Origin: Atherix ibis
Taxonomy: Eukaryota > Arthropoda > Insecta > Diptera > Athericidae
Direction: 5' to 3'
Length of the DNA stretch: 64,000 nt
Assembly: GCA_958298945.1 (NCBI GenBank)
Contig: OY282606.1
Span: forward strand, 48,559,920-48,623,919
The position numbers and the translations under genes were made by a program. The notes beneath the pieces are model-generated. The model ran no database searches and had not been told where the DNA came from. It was given only the letters and a program-made list of their open reading frames with translations. Shown here piece after piece: positions 45,313-54,421 of this stretch. Position 1 is the stretch's first letter. The number at the start of each line of letters is the position of its first letter.

Positions 45313-46409
45313 TTCTTTTTTTATATATAATTCACTTGCGCTAAATGAATTATTAATATACTTATGAGGTTCTGGTACATCGCGCTTATGGAAAGTATTA
45401 GGAGGGATAAAGAGAGAGATGTCGGTGCTCTTTACTATTAAATAGCTGTTGATCATAATGATTTAGGAAAACTGAGTGAGGTAGAGCATTCCACATTCGG
45501 ATTGACCGGTTAAAAAATAATCTCTACATCGTACAGTACTTCCGAACAGAGGATTCAGGGTCAACTAATGTGCATTTCTAGAGAAGGGGTATTACGGTAA
45601 AATAATTGTAGGAGCGGAATGCAACAAGCCAATCCATTAGATTACTGTTTATGGGAAATACGGTACAATAAGGAGAGGCAGGAGACATTACGTCTGTGTT
45701 CCAGTGAGTCTAATGACTCCGTAATATTTTTATCTCCTATTAATTTCCTAACTTGATTTTGAATCCCATCTAGTAAGCGCAATGACATTTTAAAAGTGCC
45801 TGCCCATACATTGGAGTTATATTCCAGCTCAGTTCGAATATATGCCTTTTATATATCGGTTAGATCAGATAGAGTGAAAAAATGCTTGCATCGCTTAAGA
45901 AAACCCAAATATTTTGCAGCGTTTTTCGTAAAATCATTCCAACGAAGGTTGTCGTAATAGAGATAGAAGACAGCTCCGTGTTTTGGAAGTATTCAATTCC
46001 ACTATGTTCTTCGAGCCCCATAGTAATATGTTGTCTATATCGGAATTTAATAATTAAAGAGCAATGACGTGAATCAGTAAACGAGTATAAAAAACTGAGA
46101 GTATTGTCATCAGCGAAACTGTGGATTAGATTAGAAGTAACAGATAAAAGATTATTTACGAAAATTATAAAAAGGGTCGGAGATAGAATCGAACCCTGGG
46201 GAACACCAGCATTTATTTGGTCAACTGCAGACTTGAAATCATCCAAAACAACTTGCATTTAACAGTTCGAACGGTAGCTTCCAATATATTTGAGGAAGAA
46301 ATCGTCGATATTTTATGAGTCGGATGCCAAACTCTGTCAAATGCCTTTGTGCAATAATCCTACTCTCCCCAGAGAAATGGAGAGTGTGGTTCCACTTTTC
46401 GGCTAGATA
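45313..46409 (-). pseudogene. CR1/L2-group-like LINE reverse transcriptase, 3' part
   Basis: The minus strand gives motif A residues KAFDRVWH near 46345, NAGVPQGSILSPTLFIIFVN and the HSFADDNTL catalytic box (46100-46220). The thumb tail follows: YKAYIRTELEYNSNVWAG, RLLDGIQNQVRKLIGD, DSLEHRRNVSCLSLLYRY, then SVFLNHYDQ-like residues and an A-rich 3' end (T-tract at about 45312-45330). The element is split by a family B mariner at 46410, and its upstream RT continues at 47593-47880. Clade assignment is approximate. Confidence 0.65.
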
Positions 46410-47592
46410 CGAGGGTCATTCAACAAGTACTTAGCCTACAAAAGAAAAACGAAAATTTTGGAAAGGTGGCAATTTTTTTTTCCACATAATCTCCTTCAAG
46501 CTCGATACATTTGGCCCAGCGATGCTCTAACTTTTTTAACCCGTCCAAAAAATACATTTTCTCGAGGGAAGCAAAATAGGCCTCCGTGGCGACGATGACC
46601 TCCTCATTCGACCCAAATCTATTCCGGGCGAGTAATTTTTTCAGGTTTGGAAACAAAAAGTCACAGGGGGCCAAATCTGGAGAGTACGGTGGATGGGGCA
46701 GCAATTCGTAGCGCAATTCGACCAATTTGGCCATGGCGACGGCGGAGGTGTGAGCCGGCGCGTTGTCGTGGTGGAACAGCACTTTTTTCTTCGCAAAGCG
46801 GGGCCGCTTTTTCTTCAATTCGACGTCAAATCGGCCCAATAAGTCAGCATAGTAGCGCCCCGTGATTGTTTTACCCTTGTGAATCCCAAAAAACGGTGGC
46901 CATTACCTTTCCGGCCGATCGAACAGTCTTCGCCTTCTTCGGAGCACGTTCGCCGGGTGAAGTCCACTGTTTCGACTGTTCCTTGGTCTCTGGTGTGTAC
47001 CAGTGAATCCATGTTTCGTCGACGGTCACGAAACGACGCAAGAACTCCGCTGGATTGCGCGGAAACAGCGCCAAACACGTCGCCGATGTAGTCTCACGGT
47101 TGCGCTTGTTTTCCGGTGCGAGCAAACGCGGCACCCATCGCGCCGACAGCTTTCTCATGCCCAGTTCTTCGTGTAGAATATGATGCACCGTTCCTACTGC
47201 GATGCCCACAGTCTCAGCTATCTCGTGAACCTTCAATCGACGGTCTGCCAACACGAGATCGTGGACTTTTTTAACGTTTTCCTCCGTAGCAGCCGTTTTC
47301 GGGGCACCTGGGCGTGGCTCATCAAAAACCGATGAACCAATTCTTGACGGTCGCCATCGAAGGGAAGAGTTACCATACACAGCATCCAATCGATCTTTGA
47401 TTTCGCTGCGCGTTTTCCCTTCCAAAAACAAGAATCTAATCACCGAACGATATTGTTCTTTTTCCATTTTTGTGCAACCGACCGACACGCTCGCTTTCAA
47501 AGGCTCTCAAAACAAAACTAATGAAGGTAAATTTCTTTTGTGACAGCAGTTCCATCGGGCTGTGAGGCTAAGTACTTGTTGAATGACCCTCG
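46410..47592 (-). mobile_element. Mariner (family B) near-full-length copy
   Basis: Termini cgagggtcattcaacaagta and its reverse complement are flanked by TA (46408-46409, 47593-47594). The transposase starts at 47467 (MEKEQY). It keeps the N-terminal HTH domains, with a deletion and frameshift near 47340 (YGNSSLRW...SVFDEPRP), then RWVPRLL and VDETWIHWYTPE. A 29-bp deletion near 46863 (loss of the IHIDYLEKG codons) shifts the frame. The second frame has FHHDNAPAHT and SPDLAPCDF with one Phe missing, then the C-terminus GDYVEKK. Inactive. Inserted inside a LINE RT. Confidence 0.88.
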
Positions 47593-47594
47593 TA

Positions 47595-47880
47595 TGCCAT
47601 CAAATCACCGTTGAATCTATTGCTACGGAAATCATATTGACGGTCACTGAGGAGTTTCCTTGATTTAAAATATTTCATTTGCTAATAGCTTATCAATATT
47701 TCCATGACCTTAGAAAGAAGGGATGTAAGTGCAATGGGTCAGTAATTGGAGGTGGAAGAAAACTCATCTTTCTTGGGAATTGGTTGAACGAAGGCTGTTT
47801 TTCTTCTTTGCTGATAAATTCCAGAAGAAAAGGAAAGGTGGAAAAGATTCCGCAGTGGTTTTTCCAATATAGAAGAACAC
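47595..47880 (-). pseudogene. CR1/L2-group-like LINE reverse transcriptase, upstream part
   Basis: Degraded RT finger residues appear in shifting frames: FNQFPRKMSFLPPP...TDPLHLH (the PIPKKxxxSxxxNYRPIAL region) followed by SVTVNMISVAIDSTVI (DRQYGFRSNRST region). They are collinear with the segment beyond the mariner at 46410-47592. The two pieces are one LINE split by the mariner. Confidence 0.55.
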
Positions 47881-48240
47881 CTCTTTTGAACTACGGTCTC
47901 CGTTTAACATGAAATGCGCGTCATCACTCATAATGATTTTTTGCAAAAAATCGTCCCAATTCTCGGCTATTCGAACGGCAAATTTTGCATATTCCAAGCA
48001 ACGGGGTTTATTGGCCGCTGCCAACAGTCGTTGAGTCAATTCAATTTTGTACGGGAATATCTACAAATCAAAACGCACTATGCGCCGTAATGAGGAGTTA
48101 GAGATGTTCAAATGCGCAGCACGACGTCGAAATGGTATTCTCGGAAACGTCTCAATACTCGCCTGTACAGACGCGATATTTTTATCGGATCACCTCGGTC
48201 ACATTTTATTTAAACGCCTGGGATTAACGACGTTTATTTA
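47880..48240 (-). pseudogene. DD41D-like transposase, N-terminal to first-Asp fragment
   Basis: The minus strand reads ETFPRIPFRRRAAHLNISNS and SLRRIVRFDL, a stop, then PYKIELTQRLLAAANKPRCL and FLQKIIMSDDAHFMLNGD. The last block is the first catalytic region (IIxSDEAHFHLNG). Its continuation is the fragment at 45100-45312, with the LINE inserted directly after HFMLNG. Confidence 0.65.
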
Positions 48241-49679
48241 AACGCCTGGGATTTGGACGAAACCGATCATACGAGTGAGCCGGGCATCATGAAGCGATAA
48301 AGCTTAAACGAGGCCAGAGAATGGTGTGCTGGTTATCGGCCAGTGGTTAACTAGCGGTAGAACCTATTTGCGAGATATTATTATTATCATCTTCACTACC
48401 ATTAACAATAATATATTTATTTTAAAAAAATCAACTAATTAGTGAATAAGTTTACAAACAAAATTGCTTATGATATAATAGAACTTTTCTTATTATTGCG
48501 TATAATTGGAAGAATTTTCATAATTTATTATCGCTGTAACTATTTGCCGATATTATCTGTGTTCTTCCAATATATAAGTCAGTTGATAAAATCATAATAA
48601 TAAATGAATAAAGAAAAATTATTATAAATTAATTAAAAAGAAACGGATAAAAAGTTAGACAGAAATAATAAATCAAACGTGAAGAATCTTATGAAGTTAA
48701 AAAATTAACATTATTGTTAAAGAAAACATGATAAATATTTTATTTTCGAATTATTGTGTATTAGGTAAAATGGAAAGAAATATCGTATTTTTAATGCAAC
48801 CGAAATTTTATTTTTAAAAAAATACCATACATAATTAATCCTTTTTAACAGTCATTTAGAAACTTATATTATTATGTTGTTATTAACAACATAATAATAT
48901 AAGTTGCTCGATAATTTTACAGCTCTTACTAATTAAACTATCTCTCAAGTAAGGACTGGCAGTAAATTATAAAACTAAATAACTGTTTTTTATAAAAATT
49001 TTATGGAAAATTCTCATATCAGAAACAATTTAATCCATAAGGAAATCTGGATAATACTTACATAAATTATAAAAAGAAAATTTCCAAATAAGATAAATAA
49101 TAAAAGCGGCGAAAAACTTTCAAAATAAAGATATTAAATTAAAATTTTTATAATTTGTAGTTTTTTTGACAAAATATTTTTTAATTAATAATAATTTAAA
49201 AATAAAACACTAGAAATTATAACTTTAGAAAATTCGAACAGTTCCATTAATTTCTCATCGTTTTCTTTTTGTCGCAATGATCGCCATCTACTAGTGAATG
49301 TTATAACCAGATGAGAACAACACAGAGCTGTCAAAAGCATATGTGTTCCGTCACTGTGACAAATGAGATACGTAATAGAAGATTATAGAATTTTTTAATC
49401 TAAACGTAATAGGAAACGCGTAGAAAATTCAACAAAAGCTCTTATCAGTGCGGAATTTCTTTCTCAAATTATTGTGCGAGGGTGGGGATATGTAAAAGCA
49501 TTTTCCATCGAATGGAATATTCGCAGTTTGATATGAAATTGTGTGAGTAAACTAAGTGTGAGATAATTGAAGATAGCCTTATTCTTAGACGAAAAGTAAA
49601 CTAGTCGTGAAGTTATTTTGGAATACTGTTTTTCGGCCCCACTTTAGTTATCCGAATTTTATTTTGGAATCTTTGCAGA
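48241..49679. other. Intergenic region and 5' flank of D2HGDH
   Basis: AT-rich, with no recognisable gene. A perfect 22-bp inverted repeat with a 1-nt centre lies at 48861-48905 (aacttatattattatgttgt...). The last ~350 bp is less AT-rich and probably includes the D2HGDH promoter and 5' UTR. I cannot place the transcription start. Confidence 0.5.
48861..48905. repeat. Perfect 22-bp palindrome, 1-nt centre
   Basis: 48861-48882 is exactly reverse-complemented by 48884-48905. No gene or transposon terminus explains it. Confidence 0.85.
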
Positions 49680-51203
49680 ATGCTTGGGCATGCAATAAGA
49701 TCGGTGCGTTATTGTTGTAGAAGAGATCTACGTCAACCTGGTAGTTTCAGATTCTATCAGGCATCGAAAAAAATTCCCGATTTGACCAAAGAACGATACA
49801 CCGTGCAGCGAGGTGATTTTGCTAAGATAAGCGATGCAGACGTGCGATTTTTCCAAAACCTCATCGGAAGTTCTCATGTGATCACAGATGCACACGATAC
49901 TGAACAATATAACATTGACTTCCTTAATGCTGTGAGAGGTGAAAGTCGATTGGTTCTGAAACCGGCATCAACTGGGGAAGTGTCGGAAATAATGAAGTAT
50001 TGTAATGAACGGAAACTGGCAGTGTGCCCACAAGGTGGAAACACTGGCTTGGTTGGTGGCTCAGTGCCGGTTTTCGACGAAATTGTCGTTTCCCTGCAGT
50101 ACTTGAACCAAGTGGAAAGTATCGACGAAGTGACTGGAATTCTAATCTGTCAGTCAGGTTGCATTCTCGGAAACCTCGAAGAAGAGGCCAGTAAAAACGG
50201 TCTTTGCATACCAATAGATCTCGGTGCAAAAGGCTCCTGTCACATCGGTGGAAATATTTCCACAAATGCCGGTGGTTTGCGATTGCTGCGTTATGGAAAT
50301 TTGCACGGCTCGATTATGGGTGTCGAGGCGGTGTTGGCTAATGGGCAGATTCTGGATTTGATGTCGAATTTTAAAAAGGACAACACAGGATACCACCTAA
50401 AGCATTTGTTCATCGGCTCCGAGGGTACCTTGGGCATCGTAACAAAATTAGCTATGCATTGTCCGCCGATTTCGAAATCGATACATGTTGCATTTTTGGG
50501 CCTGAATACTTTCGAATCCGTTCTGAATACATTTCTGGCAGCGAAACGCGATCTTGGCGAAATATTGTCCGCATGTGAAATGATTGACAAGGCATCTCTG
50601 GACGCGTGTACGTCTGCTTTTAATTTGAAAGCACCGGTGGACAACTATCAGTTCTACATGCTCATTGAGACTTCCGGAAGCAATTCCGATCACGACGAGG
50701 ATAAATTTAACTCATTTTTAATAAAAGCAATGGAAAAGGGTGATGTTGTTGATGGCACTATTACCAACGACGTGGGCAAAGTTCGCCAAATATGGCTGAT
50801 ACGGGAAAATGTTCCAAATGGAATTTTTCAAGATGGCTACTGCTTCAAGTACGACATTTCATTACCGTTGAGAAGATTCTATGAAATTGTACCTGCCACC
50901 GCAGAACGTGCTGGCGACTTAGCTACTCGCGTTTGTGGTTACGGACACTTGGGCGATTCCAATTTGCATCTGAACGTCAGCTGCTCGGAATATTCACGCG
51001 AACTTCATCAGCGTTTGGAGCCTTTCGTCTATGAGTTCACGTCGAAATTACGCGGAAGTATCAGTGCTGAACACGGGATCGGATTTCTGAAGACGAAATA
51101 TTTGAAATATTCGAAAACACCGGAAACAATAGTGCTAATGAAACAATTGAAATCGATGCTGGATCCCAACTGTATACTAAATCCCTACAAGGTGCTCATT
51201 TAA
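49680..51203 (+). CDS. D2HGDH: D-2-hydroxyglutarate dehydrogenase, mitochondrial
   Basis: FAD enzyme that oxidises D-2-hydroxyglutarate to 2-oxoglutarate, passing electrons to the electron-transfer flavoprotein in the mitochondrial matrix (family knowledge). The 507-codon frame is intact and uninterrupted by introns. The Arg-rich N-terminus (MLGHAIRSVRYCCRRDLRQP) fits a mitochondrial targeting peptide. Residues ~90-270 form the FAD-binding PCMH domain (CPQGGNTGLVGGSVPVFDEI; GGNISTNAGGLRLLRYGNLH; HLFIGSEGTLGIVTKLAMHC). The C-terminal domain keeps the active-site blocks WLIRE, FKYDISLP, GYGHLGDSNLHLNV and SAEHGIGFLK, ending LDPNCILNPYKVLI. Length is close to human (about 520). AATAAA lies about 50 bp past the stop. 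Codons 140-361 recur almost unchanged at 52839-53524. Confidence 0.95.
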   Translation: MLGHAIRSVRYCCRRDLRQPGSFRFYQASKKIPDLTKERYTVQRGDFAKISDADVRFFQNLIGSSHVITDAHDTEQYNIDFLNAVRGESRLVLKPASTGEVSEIMKYCNERKLAVCPQGGNTGLVGGSVPVFDEIVVSLQYLNQVESIDEVTGILICQSGCILGNLEEEASKNGLCIPIDLGAKGSCHIGGNISTNAGGLRLLRYGNLHGSIMGVEAVLANGQILDLMSNFKKDNTGYHLKHLFIGSEGTLGIVTKLAMHCPPISKSIHVAFLGLNTFESVLNTFLAAKRDLGEILSACEMIDKASLDACTSAFNLKAPVDNYQFYMLIETSGSNSDHDEDKFNSFLIKAMEKGDVVDGTITNDVGKVRQIWLIRENVPNGIFQDGYCFKYDISLPLRRFYEIVPATAERAGDLATRVCGYGHLGDSNLHLNVSCSEYSRELHQRLEPFVYEFTSKLRGSISAEHGIGFLKTKYLKYSKTPETIVLMKQLKSMLDPNCILNPYKVLI

Positions 51204-51880
51204 TACGCATTAAGATGTTAATTAACGACTGGATTTGTGTTTTATGCGATCAAATAAAGGATGTACATTTATTGAGTGGGGATTTTATTTTTAATTTTGT
51301 TGGCAAGATTAATTAATTGTTCTAAGAGTGATTTCAGAGGCTGTATGTTATGTACTCTTGACTGGAAAAATAATCTTTAAATGCACGAATTTTCATTTCT
51401 TTTTTAAATAAAATGATTTGATCTTTTCGTTCAGTTTTAGTCATCAAATCATAATCAATCTAAAAAAGAATTCAGATTTGAAATTATTCCCATTATCTAT
51501 GCAAAAAATGGTCTAAAAAAAACAAATAAAGTAAGAATAGTTTCCAGATCAGATTATTTCCCGATTCTGGTCCACACTGCGTACCAGTGCGGACGTACTT
51601 ATTCCTCTACGTATATCGATCGATAAAAACCTAAACAGTTCGGATGCAAAAATATATTAAAATAAAATAAGTACAAAAGTGAAATAATTCACTTTTGTCT
51701 TATTTAATATAATACAAAATATATTATATAATATAATACTTTTAATACGTACAGACAATTGTGTGAAGTGTTGAAAAAAAAATAAAGCAAATACGTTTAT
51801 TAATAATAAATAATAAATATTTAAGAAAAAAAAACACTGGAAATTAAAGTGATTTAGTATTGGGAAAAAAAAATTTATTT
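51204..51880. other. Spacer between D2HGDH and jockey-type LINE
   Basis: AT-rich, with no recognisable gene. Contains the D2HGDH polyadenylation signal region and low-complexity A/T tracts. Confidence 0.4.
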
Positions 51881-51987
51881 TGCTTAGAACACAAACGGAA
51901 GAGTTCATTTTATCGAGTTCCGAGTTTATTTCGTTTTTGTGTTCCTTGTTCATCTGATCGACCAATACGCCGAACACATCGCCGAAA

Positions 51988-52838
51988 GTGATTAAAAAGA
52001 TAATGAAAATAAAAAAAACAGAAACACAAACACTAACAACTAGCACCGCCAATCGGTTTCAAATACTGGCAAGTATGGATATGGAGCCAGAGCGAATCAG
52101 TACACCAAATGAAACCGTGAAGCCACCGCCAATCTTTATTAAAAACATTGTAAATTTTGCTGAGATTGGCCGTGCTATTGAGAAACGAATTGGCCCTGAT
52201 GCATTCATTTGCAAGGCTCATATTAAAGGCCTTGCAATTTAAGCGAATAGTGGGATGGCCCACCGAAATATCGTCCAATACTTGGACGAAATTAAGGCGG
52301 ACTTCCACACGTACCAGGCGAAGGATGAAAAACCTTTCAAAGTGGTAGTCCGAAATCTGCACCACACCACTCCCGTAGAGGAAATAAGAAAAGAACTGGA
52401 GATGCTGGGTCACGAGGTAACTAGCATCTCAAATGTTAAGCAGAGGAACGCAGCGCTTCCTCTGTTTTTCATCTCGTTAAGACAAGCGGCTAACAACAAA
52501 ACCATTTTTGATCTGGAAACGCTTGTCTATACAAGAATCAAAGTGGAGGAGCATTATACCACTAAGGACATAGTTCAATGCCACAGATGTAAGCAGTACG
52601 GGCACACCAAATCATACTGTCGGCACAAGACAAAATGCGTAAAGTGTGCAGGGGAACACCTGACCACAGAATGTATTAAAACGCGAGACAATCTAGCAAG
52701 GTGTGTACATTGTGCTGGAAGTCACCCGGAAAACTACAAAGGCTGCTCCACATATAAAATCCTGCAGACAAAAATACGCCCAAATAATAATACATCGACA
52801 AATAAGACGGGACTAACATCATTGCCGGTGCGACGAAA
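51988..52838 (+). pseudogene. Jockey-type LINE ORF1 (gag-like), first copy
   Basis: ORF1 of jockey-type LINEs encodes an RNA-binding gag-like protein. From about 52075 (MDMEPERISTPNE) it reads IFIKNIVNFAEIGRAIEKRI and KGLAI, then a TAA at 52240-52242 where the related copy at 3660 has CAA. It continues in frame with FHTYQAKDEKPFKVVVRNLH and EELEMLGHEVTS-like residues, then the knuckles CHRCKQYGHTKSYC, CVKCAGEHLTTEC and CVHCAGSHPENYKGC. It is cut after LPVRRN by the D2HGDH-derived segment. Confidence 0.8.
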
Positions 52839-53524
52839 CTGGAGTACTTGAACCAAGTGGAAAGTATCGACGAAGTGACTGGAATTCTAATCTGTCAGTC
52901 AGGTTGCATTCTCGGAAACCTCGAAGAGGTAAAGAAACCTCGAAGACAGTAAAAACGGTCTTTGCATACCAATAGATCTCGGTGCAAAAGGCTCCTGTCA
53001 CATCGGTGGAAATATTTCCACAAATGCCGGTGGTTTGCGATTGCTGCGTTATGGAAATTTGCACGGCTCGATTATGGGTGTCGAGGCGGTGTTGGCTAAT
53101 GGGCAGATTCTGGATTTGATGTCGAATTTTAAAAAGGACAACACAGGATACCACCTAAAGCATTTGTTCATTGGCTCCGAGGGTACCTTGGGCATCGTAA
53201 CAAAATTAGCTATGCATTGTCCGCCGATTTCGAAATCGATACATGTTGCATTTTTGGGCCTGAATACTTTCGAATCCGTTCTGAATACATTTCTGGCAGC
53301 GAAACGCGATCTTGGCGAAATATTGTCCGCATGCGAAATGATTGACAAGGCATCTCTGGACGCGTGTACGTCTGCTTTTAATTTGAGAGCACCGGTGGAC
53401 AACTATCAGTTCTACATGCTCATTGAGACTTCCGGAAGCAATTCCGATCACGACGAGGATAAATTTAACTCGTTTTTTATAAAAGCGATGGAAAAGGGTG
53501 ATGTTGTTGATGGCACTATTACCA
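52839..53524 (+). pseudogene. D2HGDH fragment (codons ~140-361) embedded in the LINE
   Basis: This matches 50096-50764 of the D2HGDH gene with only a handful of base changes, in the same orientation. It starts at ctggagtacttgaaccaag (gene: ctgcagtacttgaacc) and ends in ggcactattacca. One lesion is notable. The gene's ctcgaagaagaggccagtaa is replaced by a longer version in which gtaaagaaacctcgaagac is inserted after ctcgaagag, creating a stop. Otherwise residues LRLLRYGNLHGSIMGVEAVL onward read as in the gene. The segment has no start, FAD-domain start or C-terminus, so it is not an enzyme. It sits exactly between two copies of the same LINE ORF1 segment. Confidence 0.92.
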
Positions 53525-53531
53525 GCCTTTT

Positions 53532-54421
53532 TACCAGGCGAAGGGTGAAAAACCTTTCAAAGTGGTAGTCCGGAAACTGCACCACACCACTCCCGTAGAG
53601 GTAATAAGAAAAGAACTGGAGATGCTGGGTCACGAGGTAACTAGCATCTCAAATGTTAAGCAGAGGAACGCAGCGCTTCCTCTGTTTTTCATCTCGTTAA
53701 GACAAGCGGCTAACAACAAAACCATTTTTGATCTGGAAACGCTTGTCTATCCAAGAATCAAAGTGGAGGAGCCTTATCCCACTAAGGACATAGTTCAATG
53801 CCACAGATGTCAACAATACGAGCACACCAAATCATACTGTCGGCACAAGCCAAAATGCGTAAAGTGTGCAGGGGAACACCTGACCACAGAATGTATTAAA
53901 ACGCGAGACAATCCAGCAAGGTGTGTACATTGTGCTGGAAGTCACCCGGCAAACTACAAAGTCACCCCACACATAAAATTCTGCAGACAAAAATACGCCC
54001 AAATAATAATACATCCACAAATAAGACGGGACTAACATCATTGCCAGTGCGACGAAACCTGACATTTGCTGAGATTGCATCTGGGCAGAAACAACATCAA
54101 CAGCAGCAACAACAACCTCAACAACAAAACCATCCACATCAACCTCCTCATCAACAACAACAGCAACCACAACATCAGCAGCAGCACCAACAACTGCGCC
54201 AGCAACATCACCAACACCAGGAACAGCAGCAACAACAACAACAGCAGAAAAATGGTAGTCATGTTCCTATTCCTCCCCCATTATCCTCCTCCTCAGACCT
54301 AGCAACACTTCTTTCTACAATAACTAACAAATTAATTCAAGAAATTACTCTTCTTCTCACTCCTCTGTTAGCTGCTTTAACAACCGCCATTTCCTCACTA
54401 ACAAGCAATATGAATAAATAA
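53532..54421 (+). pseudogene. Jockey-type LINE ORF1, duplicated segment and polyQ tail
   Basis: It restarts at YQAKGEKPFKVVVRKLHHT, upstream of where the first copy ended, and repeats the knuckles (CHRCQQYEHTKSYC, CVKCAGEHLTTEC). A 2-bp loss near 53963 shifts the frame within the last knuckle. Translation continues in another frame into LPVRRNLTFAEIASGQKQ and a glutamine/histidine-rich tract of about 55 residues (54088-54250). A final block, NKLIQEITLLLTPLLAALTT, ends NMNK-stop. The stop is followed immediately, in the same frame, by the ORF2 ATG at 54422. Confidence 0.78.

Noticed and set aside
49680..51203. Lateral transfer of D2HGDH from bacteria
   Set aside because: The mitochondrial-type N-terminus and the residue blocks fit the animal family; absence of introns alone is not evidence of transfer.
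51657..52052. 131-codon Phe-rich minus ORF
   Set aside because: Low-complexity translation of AT-rich DNA overlapping the LINE leader.
53035..53568. Chimeric D2HGDH-LINE protein as a new functional gene
   Set aside because: It lacks the targeting peptide, the start of the FAD domain and the catalytic C-terminus, has a stop upstream, and has no promoter of its own.
54038..54262. Leucine-rich minus ORF opposite the polyQ tract
   Set aside because: It is the antisense reading of caa/cag repeats in LINE ORF1.
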